A stretch of 38,977 bases of DNA from an uncultured Collinsella sp. (GTDB lineage: Bacteria; Actinomycetota; Coriobacteriia; Coriobacteriales; Coriobacteriaceae). Shown here one piece after another: positions 16,342 through 23,641 of the stretch. The first letter of the stretch is position 1, and every line of letters begins with the position of its first letter. Location of the stretch: NCBI GenBank assembly GCA_900548265.1, contig URKG01000020.1, positions 1 to 38,977 on the forward strand, in the 5' to 3' direction. A model generated the notes under the pieces. It worked only from the letters and a program-made list of their open reading frames with translations, did no database searches and was not told the DNA's origin. The position numbers and the translations under genes were made by a program.

Positions 16342-16375
16342 AGGGGGCGGGCAAACCAACGTCTGCCCGCCCCCT
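16342..16375 (-). other. Strong hairpin between binding-protein and permease genes
   Basis: AGGGGGCGGGCA (16342-16353) and TGCCCGCCCCCT (16364-16375) form a perfect 12-bp stem with a 10-base loop, between the lipoprotein stop and the first permease start. Leftward it continues into CATATTGAAAGG with no T-run, so it probably protects the upstream mRNA or causes partial termination. This is the usual way to make more binding protein than membrane subunits. Confidence 0.75.
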
Positions 16376-16407
16376 GTCGCTAATCAGATAGCTTGGGCAG
16401 CAACTGC

Positions 16408-17724
16408 TTACTCGGAAGCGGCCTTCTCGGTCTTCCAGCCATCGACGAAGGCGTTCTTGACGCCGTCCCACTTGCTGTTATCGGCAGCGTAGGCAATCAG
16501 AGCCTGCTTGAGGTTCTTCTTCCACTCCTCAGAGGGGATGTAGACGAAGTCCCAAGCGACGGTCTTCTTGCCGTCCTTGGCCATGGCAACGGCCTGCTGC
16601 GAGAAGACGTTGGTGGTCTCCTTGGCGCTCTTGAACGGAGCGGTCAGACCCATCTTGTCGGCGATGATGCTGGTCGGGGTGTCAGCGGTGACGCACCAAT
16701 ACATGAAGTCCTCGGTGGCCTTCTGGGCATCCTCGGAAGCCTGGGAACTGACGCACCAGTAGTTCTCGCCGCCGGAGCACAGGCCCTGGTTCTCCTCGCC
16801 GTCAACACCGATGTAGATGGGCATCATGCCAATCTGATCGTCGGTCATGCCGGCCTTGACGAGGTCAGAGTAGGCCCAAGAGCCGTTCTGGTAGAAGACG
16901 GCCTTGCCGGTTGCGAACTCATTGGTGGCGTCGTCGCCGGTCTTGGAAGCAAGCTGCGAAGGATCGCAGGTGGAGTCGGTGATGTACAGGTCGAAGATCT
17001 GCTTGTAGTTGTCGAGGAACTCACCCTTGATCTCGTCGTCCTCCTGGTTGTGCTCCTTCTCAAACTCGTAGTAGAGCGGCATGTTGGCAAGGTGGGTGGT
17101 GTAGCGCCAGCTGGAGGAGTCGTCCATGCCGGCGGAAGTGAAGGCACCCTCGACACCAAGCTCGTCCTTGCGGGCCTGGATGTCGTCGGCACAAGCCTTC
17201 AGCTTGTCGAAGGAGTTGATGTCCTCGGCCTTGTAGCCAGCCTTCTCGAGCAGCTGCTTGTTGTAAATAATGCCGAAGCTCTCCTGAACCCAGTCGATGC
17301 ACACATCCTTGCCGTCGGACTGCAGAGCCAGGGAGTCGTCAATGAGCTCACCGCGGAGCTTGGTATCGGACAGGTCGGCGCAGTAATCCTTCCAGTTCTT
17401 AAGACCGGTGGGGCCGTTGACCTGGAACAGGGTCGGAGCGGAGCTCTTGGACATCTCGGACTTGAGCTTCTCCTCGTAGGTGTTGGAGGCGGCGGTCACG
17501 ATCTTGACCTCGACGCCCTTCTCCTTCTTATAGGCCTTGGCGATCTCCTTCCACTCCTTGTCGACCTCGGGCTTGAATTGGAGGAAGTAGACCTCGGCAG
17601 CGTCACCAGAAGCAGAGGAGCCGGAGCCGGCGGAGCCACCGCAGCCCACGAGACCCAGACCAAGAACCGCAGCCGCGGAACCGGCGAAGCCCAGGAACTG
17701 CCTTCTGCTCATTTCGTTCTTCAT
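16408..17724 (-). CDS. Sugar-binding lipoprotein of the ABC importer (MsmE type)
   Basis: A 438-residue extracellular solute-binding protein. The leader carries MSRRQFLGFAGSAAAVLGLG and the lipobox LVGC, so it looks like a Tat-exported lipoprotein; the binding domain thus may fold before export. A Gly/Ser linker follows the lipidated Cys. The body has the family-1 fold marks: YEEKLKSEMSKSSAPTLFQV, the pair FGIIYNKQLLEKAGY and SFDKLKACADDIQ, FATGKAVFYQNGSWA and GLTAPFKSAKETTN. ATG 17724 follows GGGTGGATT; an ATG at 17742 would add six residues without a better site. It is the first gene of the importer operon and has its own promoter and operators upstream. Confidence 0.95.
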   Translation of the reverse strand: MKNEMSRRQFLGFAGSAAAVLGLGLVGCGGSAGSGSSASGDAAEVYFLQFKPEVDKEWKEIAKAYKKEKGVEVKIVTAASNTYEEKLKSEMSKSSAPTLFQVNGPTGLKNWKDYCADLSDTKLRGELIDDSLALQSDGKDVCIDWVQESFGIIYNKQLLEKAGYKAEDINSFDKLKACADDIQARKDELGVEGAFTSAGMDDSSSWRYTTHLANMPLYYEFEKEHNQEDDEIKGEFLDNYKQIFDLYITDSTCDPSQLASKTGDDATNEFATGKAVFYQNGSWAYSDLVKAGMTDDQIGMMPIYIGVDGEENQGLCSGGENYWCVSSQASEDAQKATEDFMYWCVTADTPTSIIADKMGLTAPFKSAKETTNVFSQQAVAMAKDGKKTVAWDFVYIPSEEWKKNLKQALIAYAADNSKWDGVKNAFVDGWKTEKAASE

Positions 17725-17830
17725 TACAATCCACCCTTTCACACCGTGGCGGCACCCTTTGCCGCCGCCTTCGGAGATTGGCTCGGGGACTTTGCCCCTT
17801 TTGCTGATTTGTACGATACGCTATTTGGAT

Positions 17831-17919
17831 AGTTGTTTGAACAAGTATTACTAGAGCGGTAGAAAACCTTCGGTGAACGGTAATTTCAACTTGATACTTG
17901 ACAAGTTTTGTATAAACAA
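17831..17919 (-). promoter_or_regulatory. Promoter and operators of the ABC importer operon
   Basis: This 306-base non-coding stretch (17,725-18,030) holds a candidate minus-strand promoter: TTGTTT -35 (17914-17919), 17 bases, TATCAA -10 (17891-17896). The perfect palindrome ACTTG-A-CAAGT (17896-17906) lies in the spacer. A second site, AGTTGTTTGAACAAGT (17831-17846), lies downstream of the -10 and contains TTGTTTGAAC, one base different from the TTGTTTAAAC motif near malQ and the PTS gene. Both sites fit control by the GntR protein encoded next door. Confidence 0.5.
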
Positions 17920-17940
17920 TTATTTGTTATCGAATGCAGA

Positions 17941-17989
17941 GAAAGCGCCCGGTCAGGCCGATATATCGTCGGCTTGACCGGGCGCTTTC
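17941..17989. terminator. Long hairpin after the TreR-like gene
   Basis: GAAAGCGCCCGGTCA (17941-17955) pairs perfectly with TGACCGGGCGCTTTC (17975-17989). The loop can form a further GCCGA/TCGGC stem. It is 42 bases beyond the GntR stop. No good T-tract follows on either strand, so termination is likely but not certain. Confidence 0.6.
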
Positions 17990-18030
17990 GCTTTGAGGGC
18001 ATGAGTCTCGTCAGGCTGCGAGCTAGCCGG

Positions 18031-18750
18031 CTATCGCTTGGAATTGACGCGGTAATGGAAGATCTCGGGGTGCGTACGGGCATGCGTGACCTCGAACAAG
18101 ATGCCGTCCGAGGTGTACGACTGGCTCTCCATGACGGCAACACAGTTGTATTTGCCAAGGTCAAGATAGCTGCAGTCCTCATCGTTGGCAAGCTCGACGC
18201 TCACTGTACGGCGACTCGCCATCACCTTGACGCCGCGTTTGTGCTCCAGATAGTCGTAAATTGACTTTGCGGCGATCTCGGGCGTCAGGCCCTTGGCGAT
18301 CGACTCCAAAAAGTAACCATGGTCTACTTGGCGTGCATTGCCGTTAAGGCTTCGGACACGCACCACGCGAATCAACTCCTCGCCCACCTTAAAGCCCAGG
18401 CGACGAGAGAGTTGCTCAGTGCAAATCAAATGTTCAAAAGACTTGACCTCGGTCGATGCGACGGCATTGTTGCGCTTTGCAAATTCGCCAAACGACTCGA
18501 CTTCCTCGAGTGCGCCCAGCATGTCGGTTTCGCCCTTGAGCCAAATAACGCGCACGCCCTTGCCGTGTATGGGCTGCACAAACATCTCGTCTGCCAGCAT
18601 GCTCAAAGCGCGGCGGACGGTATTGCGCGTGCAGCCAAATTCCGCGGTCAGCTCGGCTTCGGTTGGCAGCATCTCCTGAAACGCATAGGTCCCGTTAATG
18701 ATGCGCGAACGGATCTCGCGGTAGATTCCTTCGTAAATCGCTTTTGGCAT
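18031..18750 (-). CDS. GntR/HutC-family regulator, TreR-like
   Basis: A 239-residue regulator. The winged HTH is at 8-75 (LPTEAELTAEFGCTRNTVRR; wing QPIHGKGVRVIW) and the UTRA sensor domain follows (RVVRVRSLNGNARQVDHGYF... KSIYDYLEHKRGVKVMASRR). The KAIYEGIYREIRSRI start resembles TreR-type repressors, which sense disaccharide phosphates made by PTS uptake. ATG 18750 follows AGAGGTGAAACA. It is divergent from the PTS-phosphatase gene and ends next to the ABC importer promoter, so it can reach both. The likely effector is the phosphorylated sugar delivered by the PTS protein, which the fused phosphatase would remove. Family is strong; effector is inference. Confidence 0.9.
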   Translation of the reverse strand: MPKAIYEGIYREIRSRIINGTYAFQEMLPTEAELTAEFGCTRNTVRRALSMLADEMFVQPIHGKGVRVIWLKGETDMLGALEEVESFGEFAKRNNAVASTEVKSFEHLICTEQLSRRLGFKVGEELIRVVRVRSLNGNARQVDHGYFLESIAKGLTPEIAAKSIYDYLEHKRGVKVMASRRTVSVELANDEDCSYLDLGKYNCVAVMESQSYTSDGILFEVTHARTHPEIFHYRVNSKR

Positions 18751-18802
18751 TGTTTCACCTCTGCATCTTCTTGCTGGCTAGGCACGATAGCATTTCTTAA
18801 AG

Positions 18803-18934
18803 TTGTTTAAACCGATTATCGGTAAAGCGACAGGATTTAACCGTTGACGGTTTCTGTCATGCCCAAATCGGTTTCGCTCAAAACTGCCGGTACGACAATC
18901 GTCTGGTCCTCTACAATGAATCCATTGTTTAAAC
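18803..18934. promoter_or_regulatory. Divergent GntR/PTS regulatory region with two TTGTTTAAAC sites
   Basis: TTGTTTAAAC occurs exactly at 18803-18812 and 18925-18934. A TACAAT -10 candidate (18912-18917) for the PTS gene lies between them, eight bases before the second copy; its -35 is not clear. The second copy continues into AAACGTTT, a LacI-like core with central CG, so a LacI protein cannot be excluded as the binder. The first copy lies on the side of the GntR gene, which fits autoregulation. Confidence 0.55.
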
Positions 18935-18977
18935 GTTTCCCCACGCGCAACGCGCCTCGATATTCGGAAGGCGGAAC

Positions 18978-21428
18978 ATGCTGCAAAAAATCCAACGCTT
19001 TGGCGGGGCAATGTTCGCGCCCGCCATGCTGTTTTCTATATCAGGCCTCATGGTCGGCGTCTCCGCTCTCGCAACGACTGCGGACATCGTCGGCGATCTC
19101 GCCGTATACGGAACCCCTTGGTACGCTTTTTGGACCATCATCCAGCGCGGCTCGTGGACGGTCTTTAAACGCCTCCCGCTCCTTTTTGCCGTAGCGCTGC
19201 CCATCGGTCTTGCCCAAAAACAACCGGCTCGTTGCTGCCTCGAGGCTCTCGTCGCCTATTTTGCCTACTGCTTCTTTTTGAGCGAGATCATTAAGCTGAG
19301 CGGAGACAATCTTGGACTTAAGTACCCGTCGTCTTTGACCTCCGCTAGCGGCATCACCATCATCGACGGCATCAAGACGCTCGACACCGGCATTATCGGC
19401 CCGCTGGCGGTATCGGCAACCGTCGTCGCCATCCATGACCGCTTCTACGATGCCAAGGTTCCCGATTGGCTCGGCACCTTCTCGGGCTCCTCGCTGGTCT
19501 ACCTCATCAGCTTTTTTGCCGTGTTTGCCCTTGCCGCTATCTCGGCCGCCATCGTGCCCTCCGTATACGCAATGACCGAAACGCTGCGCCATGCACTTAC
19601 GAGCGTCGGCCCCTTTGGCGTGGGCATCTTTGTGCTTTTGGAGCGAGCGCTCGAGCCCATGGGGCTGCACCACCTGCTCTACATGCCGATCTACTACGAC
19701 AACCTGGTCATTAACGACGGCATCTACGCCACGTGGAGCAGCTTGCTCCCCATCCTCTCCCATAGCACGCGCCCCCTTAATGAACTTGCGCCGTGGGCCG
19801 GTTTTACCGCCACCGGCTGGGTCAAGCTCTTTGGCCTTCCCGCCATCGCAGCCGCGTTCTACTCCACCGCAAAACCAGAGCGCCGCGCCGGCCTTAAGGT
19901 CATCCTTTTGCCCGCCATCGTCGCCTCGGTGGTTTGCGGCGTTACCGAGCCACTCGAGTTTCTCTTTATGTTCACCCACCCCGGGCTCTTTTTGCTCTAC
20001 GCCGTCTTATCGTCTTGCCTTGCCACAACCATGAATCTCTTTGGCATCGTCGGCATCTTCTCGGGCGGCCTCATGGAGATGGCAGCCTTCAACTTTATTC
20101 CGCTCATGCGCACGCATGCCGGTGCCTATCTTTTGGCGCTCGGTATCGGCCTTGCCTTTAGCCTCATCTTTTTTGTTAGTTTTCGAGCACTCATCTTGGT
20201 CTATGACCTTAAGACACCGGGCCGCGAGGATCATGTTGCCAATCGCGCGGCAATCGATTGTTTAACGGGAAGCGACTTTGCCAAAGAGCAATCCCCCAAT
20301 GACGAGGTCGATAGTCGGTCCGATCAAGATCACGTCCTCGCTGAGCGGGTAATTCAGCTTTTAGGTGGCGTTGGCAATATCGTGGGCGCAACCAACTGCG
20401 CCACGCGCCTGCGCGTCGAGGTCGCAGACCCTTCCATCGTTGCAGATAACGCGTCGTTTGTCGCGGTGGGCGCCAAGGGCCTCATCATTACGGGCAAGAC
20501 CGCCCAGGTGGTCATCGGCATCTCCGTTCCCCGCGTTAAAGAGCATTTTGACCAGATCATGGGCCTCGAGCCGGAATTTGTGCCCACCACCTCGGCCTCC
20601 CCTGCCGCCAGCGCAGCCCATAAGCGCGGCGATATCTGCTTCTTCGATATCGACGGAACGCTCGCCTGGCAAGACCCCAGGCTCGCCCAAGACCTTCCCG
20701 AAGACGAGCGGGACCTCTCCCCCTATCCCAACGAGGCGGTTTCGCAGGCAATCCGCGAGTTTGTCGCCAACGGCAACATGGCCTTTATCTGCACGGGGCG
20801 CACCCTCAGCTGCATCCACCCCAAACTTCTTGAGCTGCCCTGGACCGGCATCGTCTGTCTTGCGGGCGGTTACGCCGAGATCAACGGACACGCAATTCGC
20901 GATCTGTCGATGACGCCCAGCATGCTGCAGCATCTTGCCCCCTATCTTGAGCAATCGGGCGAGGTCATCCGCTTTGAGGGCCTCAACGGCGTCGTGCGCA
21001 TGAGTGCCGATGCCCCCGATGCCCCCGGATACGCGCGCACCCTGGGCGACGCAGTCACGCAGCTGCAACATTACAGTGTCTACAAGATCTTGATGTCTAC
21101 ATCGCTCGCCAACCACATCGCTCAAGATAAGGCACTTGAGCCGCTGCTGTGCTTTAACGAGCTCGAACTCGAGGTAACCGAAATCTCGCCCCGCGAATGC
21201 ACGAAGCGCGGGGGCATCCAGTCTGTACTCGACGCCCTCGACCCCCACCACGGAACCGTATACGGCATTGGCGACGCCAGCAATGACGTCTCGCTGATGA
21301 ACGCCGTCGATGTCGGTATCGCCATGGGCAATGCGCCGGACTATCTCAAGGATAAGGCCGATTACGTGACCGACACCGTCGATCACGACGGTGTCGTTGC
21401 GGCGCTCGAGCATTTTAGGCTGATTTAG
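18978..21428 (+). CDS. PTS EIICB (alpha-glucoside type) fused to a HAD-family phosphatase
   Basis: An 816-residue membrane protein of three parts. Residues 1 to about 410 are a glucose-superfamily EIIC permease of GlvC/MalX type (MLQKIQRFGGAMFAPAML at the N-terminus, VTEPLEFLFMF near the sugar site). Residues about 450-535 are EIIB with the phospho-acceptor Cys474 in GATNCATRLRVEV. Residues about 553-816 are a Cof-type HAD phosphatase: FFDIDGTLAW with nucleophile Asp557 and Asp559, FICTGRT, a Lys region (TKRGGIQSV) and GDASND (Asp766, Asp770). The frame is continuous. PTS uptake would yield a sugar phosphate that the attached phosphatase could hydrolyse, as the separate MapP does for maltose 6'-phosphate in Enterococcus. 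No EIIA domain is present. ATG 18978 follows GGAAGGCGG. Confidence 0.93.
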   Translation: MLQKIQRFGGAMFAPAMLFSISGLMVGVSALATTADIVGDLAVYGTPWYAFWTIIQRGSWTVFKRLPLLFAVALPIGLAQKQPARCCLEALVAYFAYCFFLSEIIKLSGDNLGLKYPSSLTSASGITIIDGIKTLDTGIIGPLAVSATVVAIHDRFYDAKVPDWLGTFSGSSLVYLISFFAVFALAAISAAIVPSVYAMTETLRHALTSVGPFGVGIFVLLERALEPMGLHHLLYMPIYYDNLVINDGIYATWSSLLPILSHSTRPLNELAPWAGFTATGWVKLFGLPAIAAAFYSTAKPERRAGLKVILLPAIVASVVCGVTEPLEFLFMFTHPGLFLLYAVLSSCLATTMNLFGIVGIFSGGLMEMAAFNFIPLMRTHAGAYLLALGIGLAFSLIFFVSFRALILVYDLKTPGREDHVANRAAIDCLTGSDFAKEQSPNDEVDSRSDQDHVLAERVIQLLGGVGNIVGATNCATRLRVEVADPSIVADNASFVAVGAKGLIITGKTAQVVIGISVPRVKEHFDQIMGLEPEFVPTTSASPAASAAHKRGDICFFDIDGTLAWQDPRLAQDLPEDERDLSPYPNEAVSQAIREFVANGNMAFICTGRTLSCIHPKLLELPWTGIVCLAGGYAEINGHAIRDLSMTPSMLQHLAPYLEQSGEVIRFEGLNGVVRMSADAPDAPGYARTLGDAVTQLQHYSVYKILMSTSLANHIAQDKALEPLLCFNELELEVTEISPRECTKRGGIQSVLDALDPHHGTVYGIGDASNDVSLMNAVDVGIAMGNAPDYLKDKADYVTDTVDHDGVVAALEHFRLI

Positions 21429-21541
21429 GCACACTCCATCAAACGCACGCCTGTTGTCCTAAATCGCCAAAACTGCCGCGCCAAACGCCCTGATGTGGCA
21501 ATATGTTGTCTGCATATTGCATCAATGCAACCTCAGAAAGA

Positions 21542-22567
21542 ATGCGAGAACCCGTGTCCAGTCCGTTTACCAGCTTTTTAGCCCAGCACTTTGACCAGAT
21601 TAACGACTATCTGGCCACGTTCTTTGACGGACAGGCGACCTCTGCCGATATCGAGCGCTACCTGTATGCGCCGCTCTCGGCTTTTACGGCCAACGCCGGC
21701 AAGCGCCACCGCCCGCTTATCTGCATGCTCGCCGCAACCGCAGTGGGCGGTAGCTTTGAGAGCGCCCGCAGCGCCGCGGCAGCCATCGAGCATTTCCAGT
21801 CGGGCGCGCTGATCCACGACGACATCGCCGACAACGGACAGCTTCGTCGAGGCAAGCCCTGCATGCACCTTACCGAGGGCACGGGCCTTGCCATCAATTG
21901 TGGCGACCTGGCGCTCACCATGGTCACCAAGACGGTTCTCGACGACCCTACGCTGGAGTCCGACGTGAAGCTGCGCGTGCTCCACGAGCTTACCGAGATG
22001 ATCGTCCGCACCATCGAGGGTCAAGCACTCGACCTGGGTTGGGTCCGCGACGGGCGCTTTGATATCTCGGTTGATGACTACCTGGACATGGCGACGCACA
22101 AGACCGCGTTTTACAGCGGAGCCACGCCGCTTGCCGCCGGAGCCATTATCGGCGGCGGCAACGATGAGCAAATCGAAGCGCTGCGCGCCTTTGGCCTGCA
22201 CACGGGCCTTGCCTTTCAGATTCAGGACGACCTGCTCAACCTTGTCGGCACTAAGGAAGCCGCCAACAAGGACTTCCGCACCGACATCACCGAGGGCAAG
22301 CGCACGCTTGTCGCCGTACACGCCCTCTCTGATGAGCGCCACCACGGCGAGGTCGAGGCGATTCTTTCCTCAGGCACCGATAATCCCGCGCAGCTCGCAC
22401 GCGCCGTGGAGATCTTCCAGGAGGCCGGCTCCATCGATTACGCCCACACTTACGCGCTCGACCTGACCGCTAAGGCCAAAGCGGCCATCGAGAACGTTGA
22501 GCTTAATCCGCACGCACGCGAGCTGTTCCTCTCCATGGCAGATTTCTTTGTGGAGCGCCTTAACTAA
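21542..22567 (+). CDS. Polyprenyl (isoprenoid) diphosphate synthase
   Basis: A trans-prenyltransferase of about 341 residues that condenses isopentenyl diphosphate with allylic diphosphates. The first Asp-rich motif is LIHDDIADNGQLRRGKP, and the second is FQIQDDLLNLVG, in which the last Asp of DDxxD is replaced by Asn. AGKRHRPLICMLA and GDLALTM are further family segments; the KDFRTDITEGKRTL stretch is standard. Product length (geranylgeranyl, heptaprenyl or similar) cannot be read from sequence. The start is uncertain: ATG 21542 lies right after AGAAAG, GTG 21554 and ATG 21503 are also in frame, and none has an ideal ribosome site. It follows the PTS gene on the same strand after 113 bases, without a clear functional link. 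Confidence 0.9.
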   Translation: MREPVSSPFTSFLAQHFDQINDYLATFFDGQATSADIERYLYAPLSAFTANAGKRHRPLICMLAATAVGGSFESARSAAAAIEHFQSGALIHDDIADNGQLRRGKPCMHLTEGTGLAINCGDLALTMVTKTVLDDPTLESDVKLRVLHELTEMIVRTIEGQALDLGWVRDGRFDISVDDYLDMATHKTAFYSGATPLAAGAIIGGGNDEQIEALRAFGLHTGLAFQIQDDLLNLVGTKEAANKDFRTDITEGKRTLVAVHALSDERHHGEVEAILSSGTDNPAQLARAVEIFQEAGSIDYAHTYALDLTAKAKAAIENVELNPHARELFLSMADFFVERLN

Positions 22568-22705
22568 CGGGGGTTATAAAACCTGTCAGCAGCGTATTTA
22601 GGCACAACTTGCTACACTGTTGAGTGCATGTTTATGCATCCCTTTGCGTTGTCTATCCGACAGACGCTCAAATAGTACGAATGGTACGCCGAAAGGGGTT
22701 CGTTC

Positions 22706-23611
22706 ATGGAACCTATTACAACGGGCATGCAAGGAGCAGCCGTCGAGGACGTGCAGTCTCGTCTCCTGCAGCTCGGCTACACGATTGATGCCGCCGAAGT
22801 CACCGACAAGTACTTTGGAGCCACCACTGAGCAGGCCGTCAGCACCTTCAGGCTCGACAGCGGCCTTGCTGCCGGTCATGCCGTCGATATCCCCTGTTGG
22901 AGCGCCCTTGTAGACGCTTCGTATAAGCTGGGCGACCGCACCCTCTATCTACGCATGCCCAATTTCCATGGCGCCGATGTGCAGGCCCTGCAGCGCGCTC
23001 TCAACGTTTTGGGCTTTGCCTGTGGCGAAGACGACGGCTACTTTGGTCCGCATACCGAGGCCGCCCTGCAGCAGTTCCAGGAAAATGTCGGCCTGTTTGC
23101 CGACGGCATGGCCTTCCAGGACACCTACGCCTACATCAACCGCCTGCACCATGTGTGGGAGGGCAAGCCCTCGGTCACCGAAGCCGAGTCCCGCATCGGT
23201 TTTGCTCGCGCCGCCAACGTGCTCGAGCGCTTCCAGATTGCCGTTATCGGCGAGGACCCCATCGCACGCAGCGTTGCGTCGCGCATGTGGAATATCGCCA
23301 CGGCAACGACCGACAACAGCGGCATGATGCTCTGCGACTCCGAGGTCCCAACCGACGTTGACCTGGTGCTCGAGATCGCAAGCGACGAGCTGCCCGCCGA
23401 CGCCTCACCGCGCGCCACGATTGCCCTCGCCGAGTGCCACAACCTGGCCCAGCGCATCCGCACCGCCAATGTCGCCGCGCAGCAGAAGCCGGCTCGCATT
23501 CGCATTGAGCTCACGGGCATGACGCGCTACAACGGCACCTTCACGGCCAGCGACGCGCAGACACTCGCCGTACGCCTGCTCGATGGCGTTTGCGATGCCC
23601 TCGCAGATTAG
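22706..23611 (+). CDS. Peptidoglycan-binding protein with amidase-like C-terminal region
   Basis: A 301-residue protein without a signal peptide. It has two PG_binding_1 repeats: residues about 1-68 (GAAVEDVQSRLLQLGYTID... YFGATTEQAVSTFR) and 80-150 (GADVQALQRALNVLGFACG... YFGPHTEAALQQFQ). The C-terminal half (about 160-301) ends RIRIELTGMTRYNGTFTASD followed by a helix LAVRLLDGVCDAL, which resembles the end of amidase_3 domains. The Zn-binding His/Glu residues of active amidases are not seen. Actinobacterial CwlM has a similar layout and acts as a cytoplasmic regulator of peptidoglycan synthesis; that parallel is inference. ATG 22706 follows GAAAGGGG. It lies just before tRNA-Gln. Confidence 0.85.
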   Translation: MEPITTGMQGAAVEDVQSRLLQLGYTIDAAEVTDKYFGATTEQAVSTFRLDSGLAAGHAVDIPCWSALVDASYKLGDRTLYLRMPNFHGADVQALQRALNVLGFACGEDDGYFGPHTEAALQQFQENVGLFADGMAFQDTYAYINRLHHVWEGKPSVTEAESRIGFARAANVLERFQIAVIGEDPIARSVASRMWNIATATTDNSGMMLCDSEVPTDVDLVLEIASDELPADASPRATIALAECHNLAQRIRTANVAAQQKPARIRIELTGMTRYNGTFTASDAQTLAVRLLDGVCDALAD

Positions 23612-23641
23612 GTAAACTAAACGAGTTGCTTTTGGGCAACA

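Noticed and set aside
18931..18938. AAACGTTT as a LacI/CcpA operator
   Set aside because: The core fits, but flanking bases are not symmetric and the overlapping TTGTTTAAAC repeat explains the site better. Mentioned only as an alternative.
21422..21465. GATTTAGG/CCTAAATC inverted repeat after the PTS gene as terminator
   Set aside because: The stem is only 8 bp with a 28-base loop and no T-tract, and one arm overlaps the stop codon.
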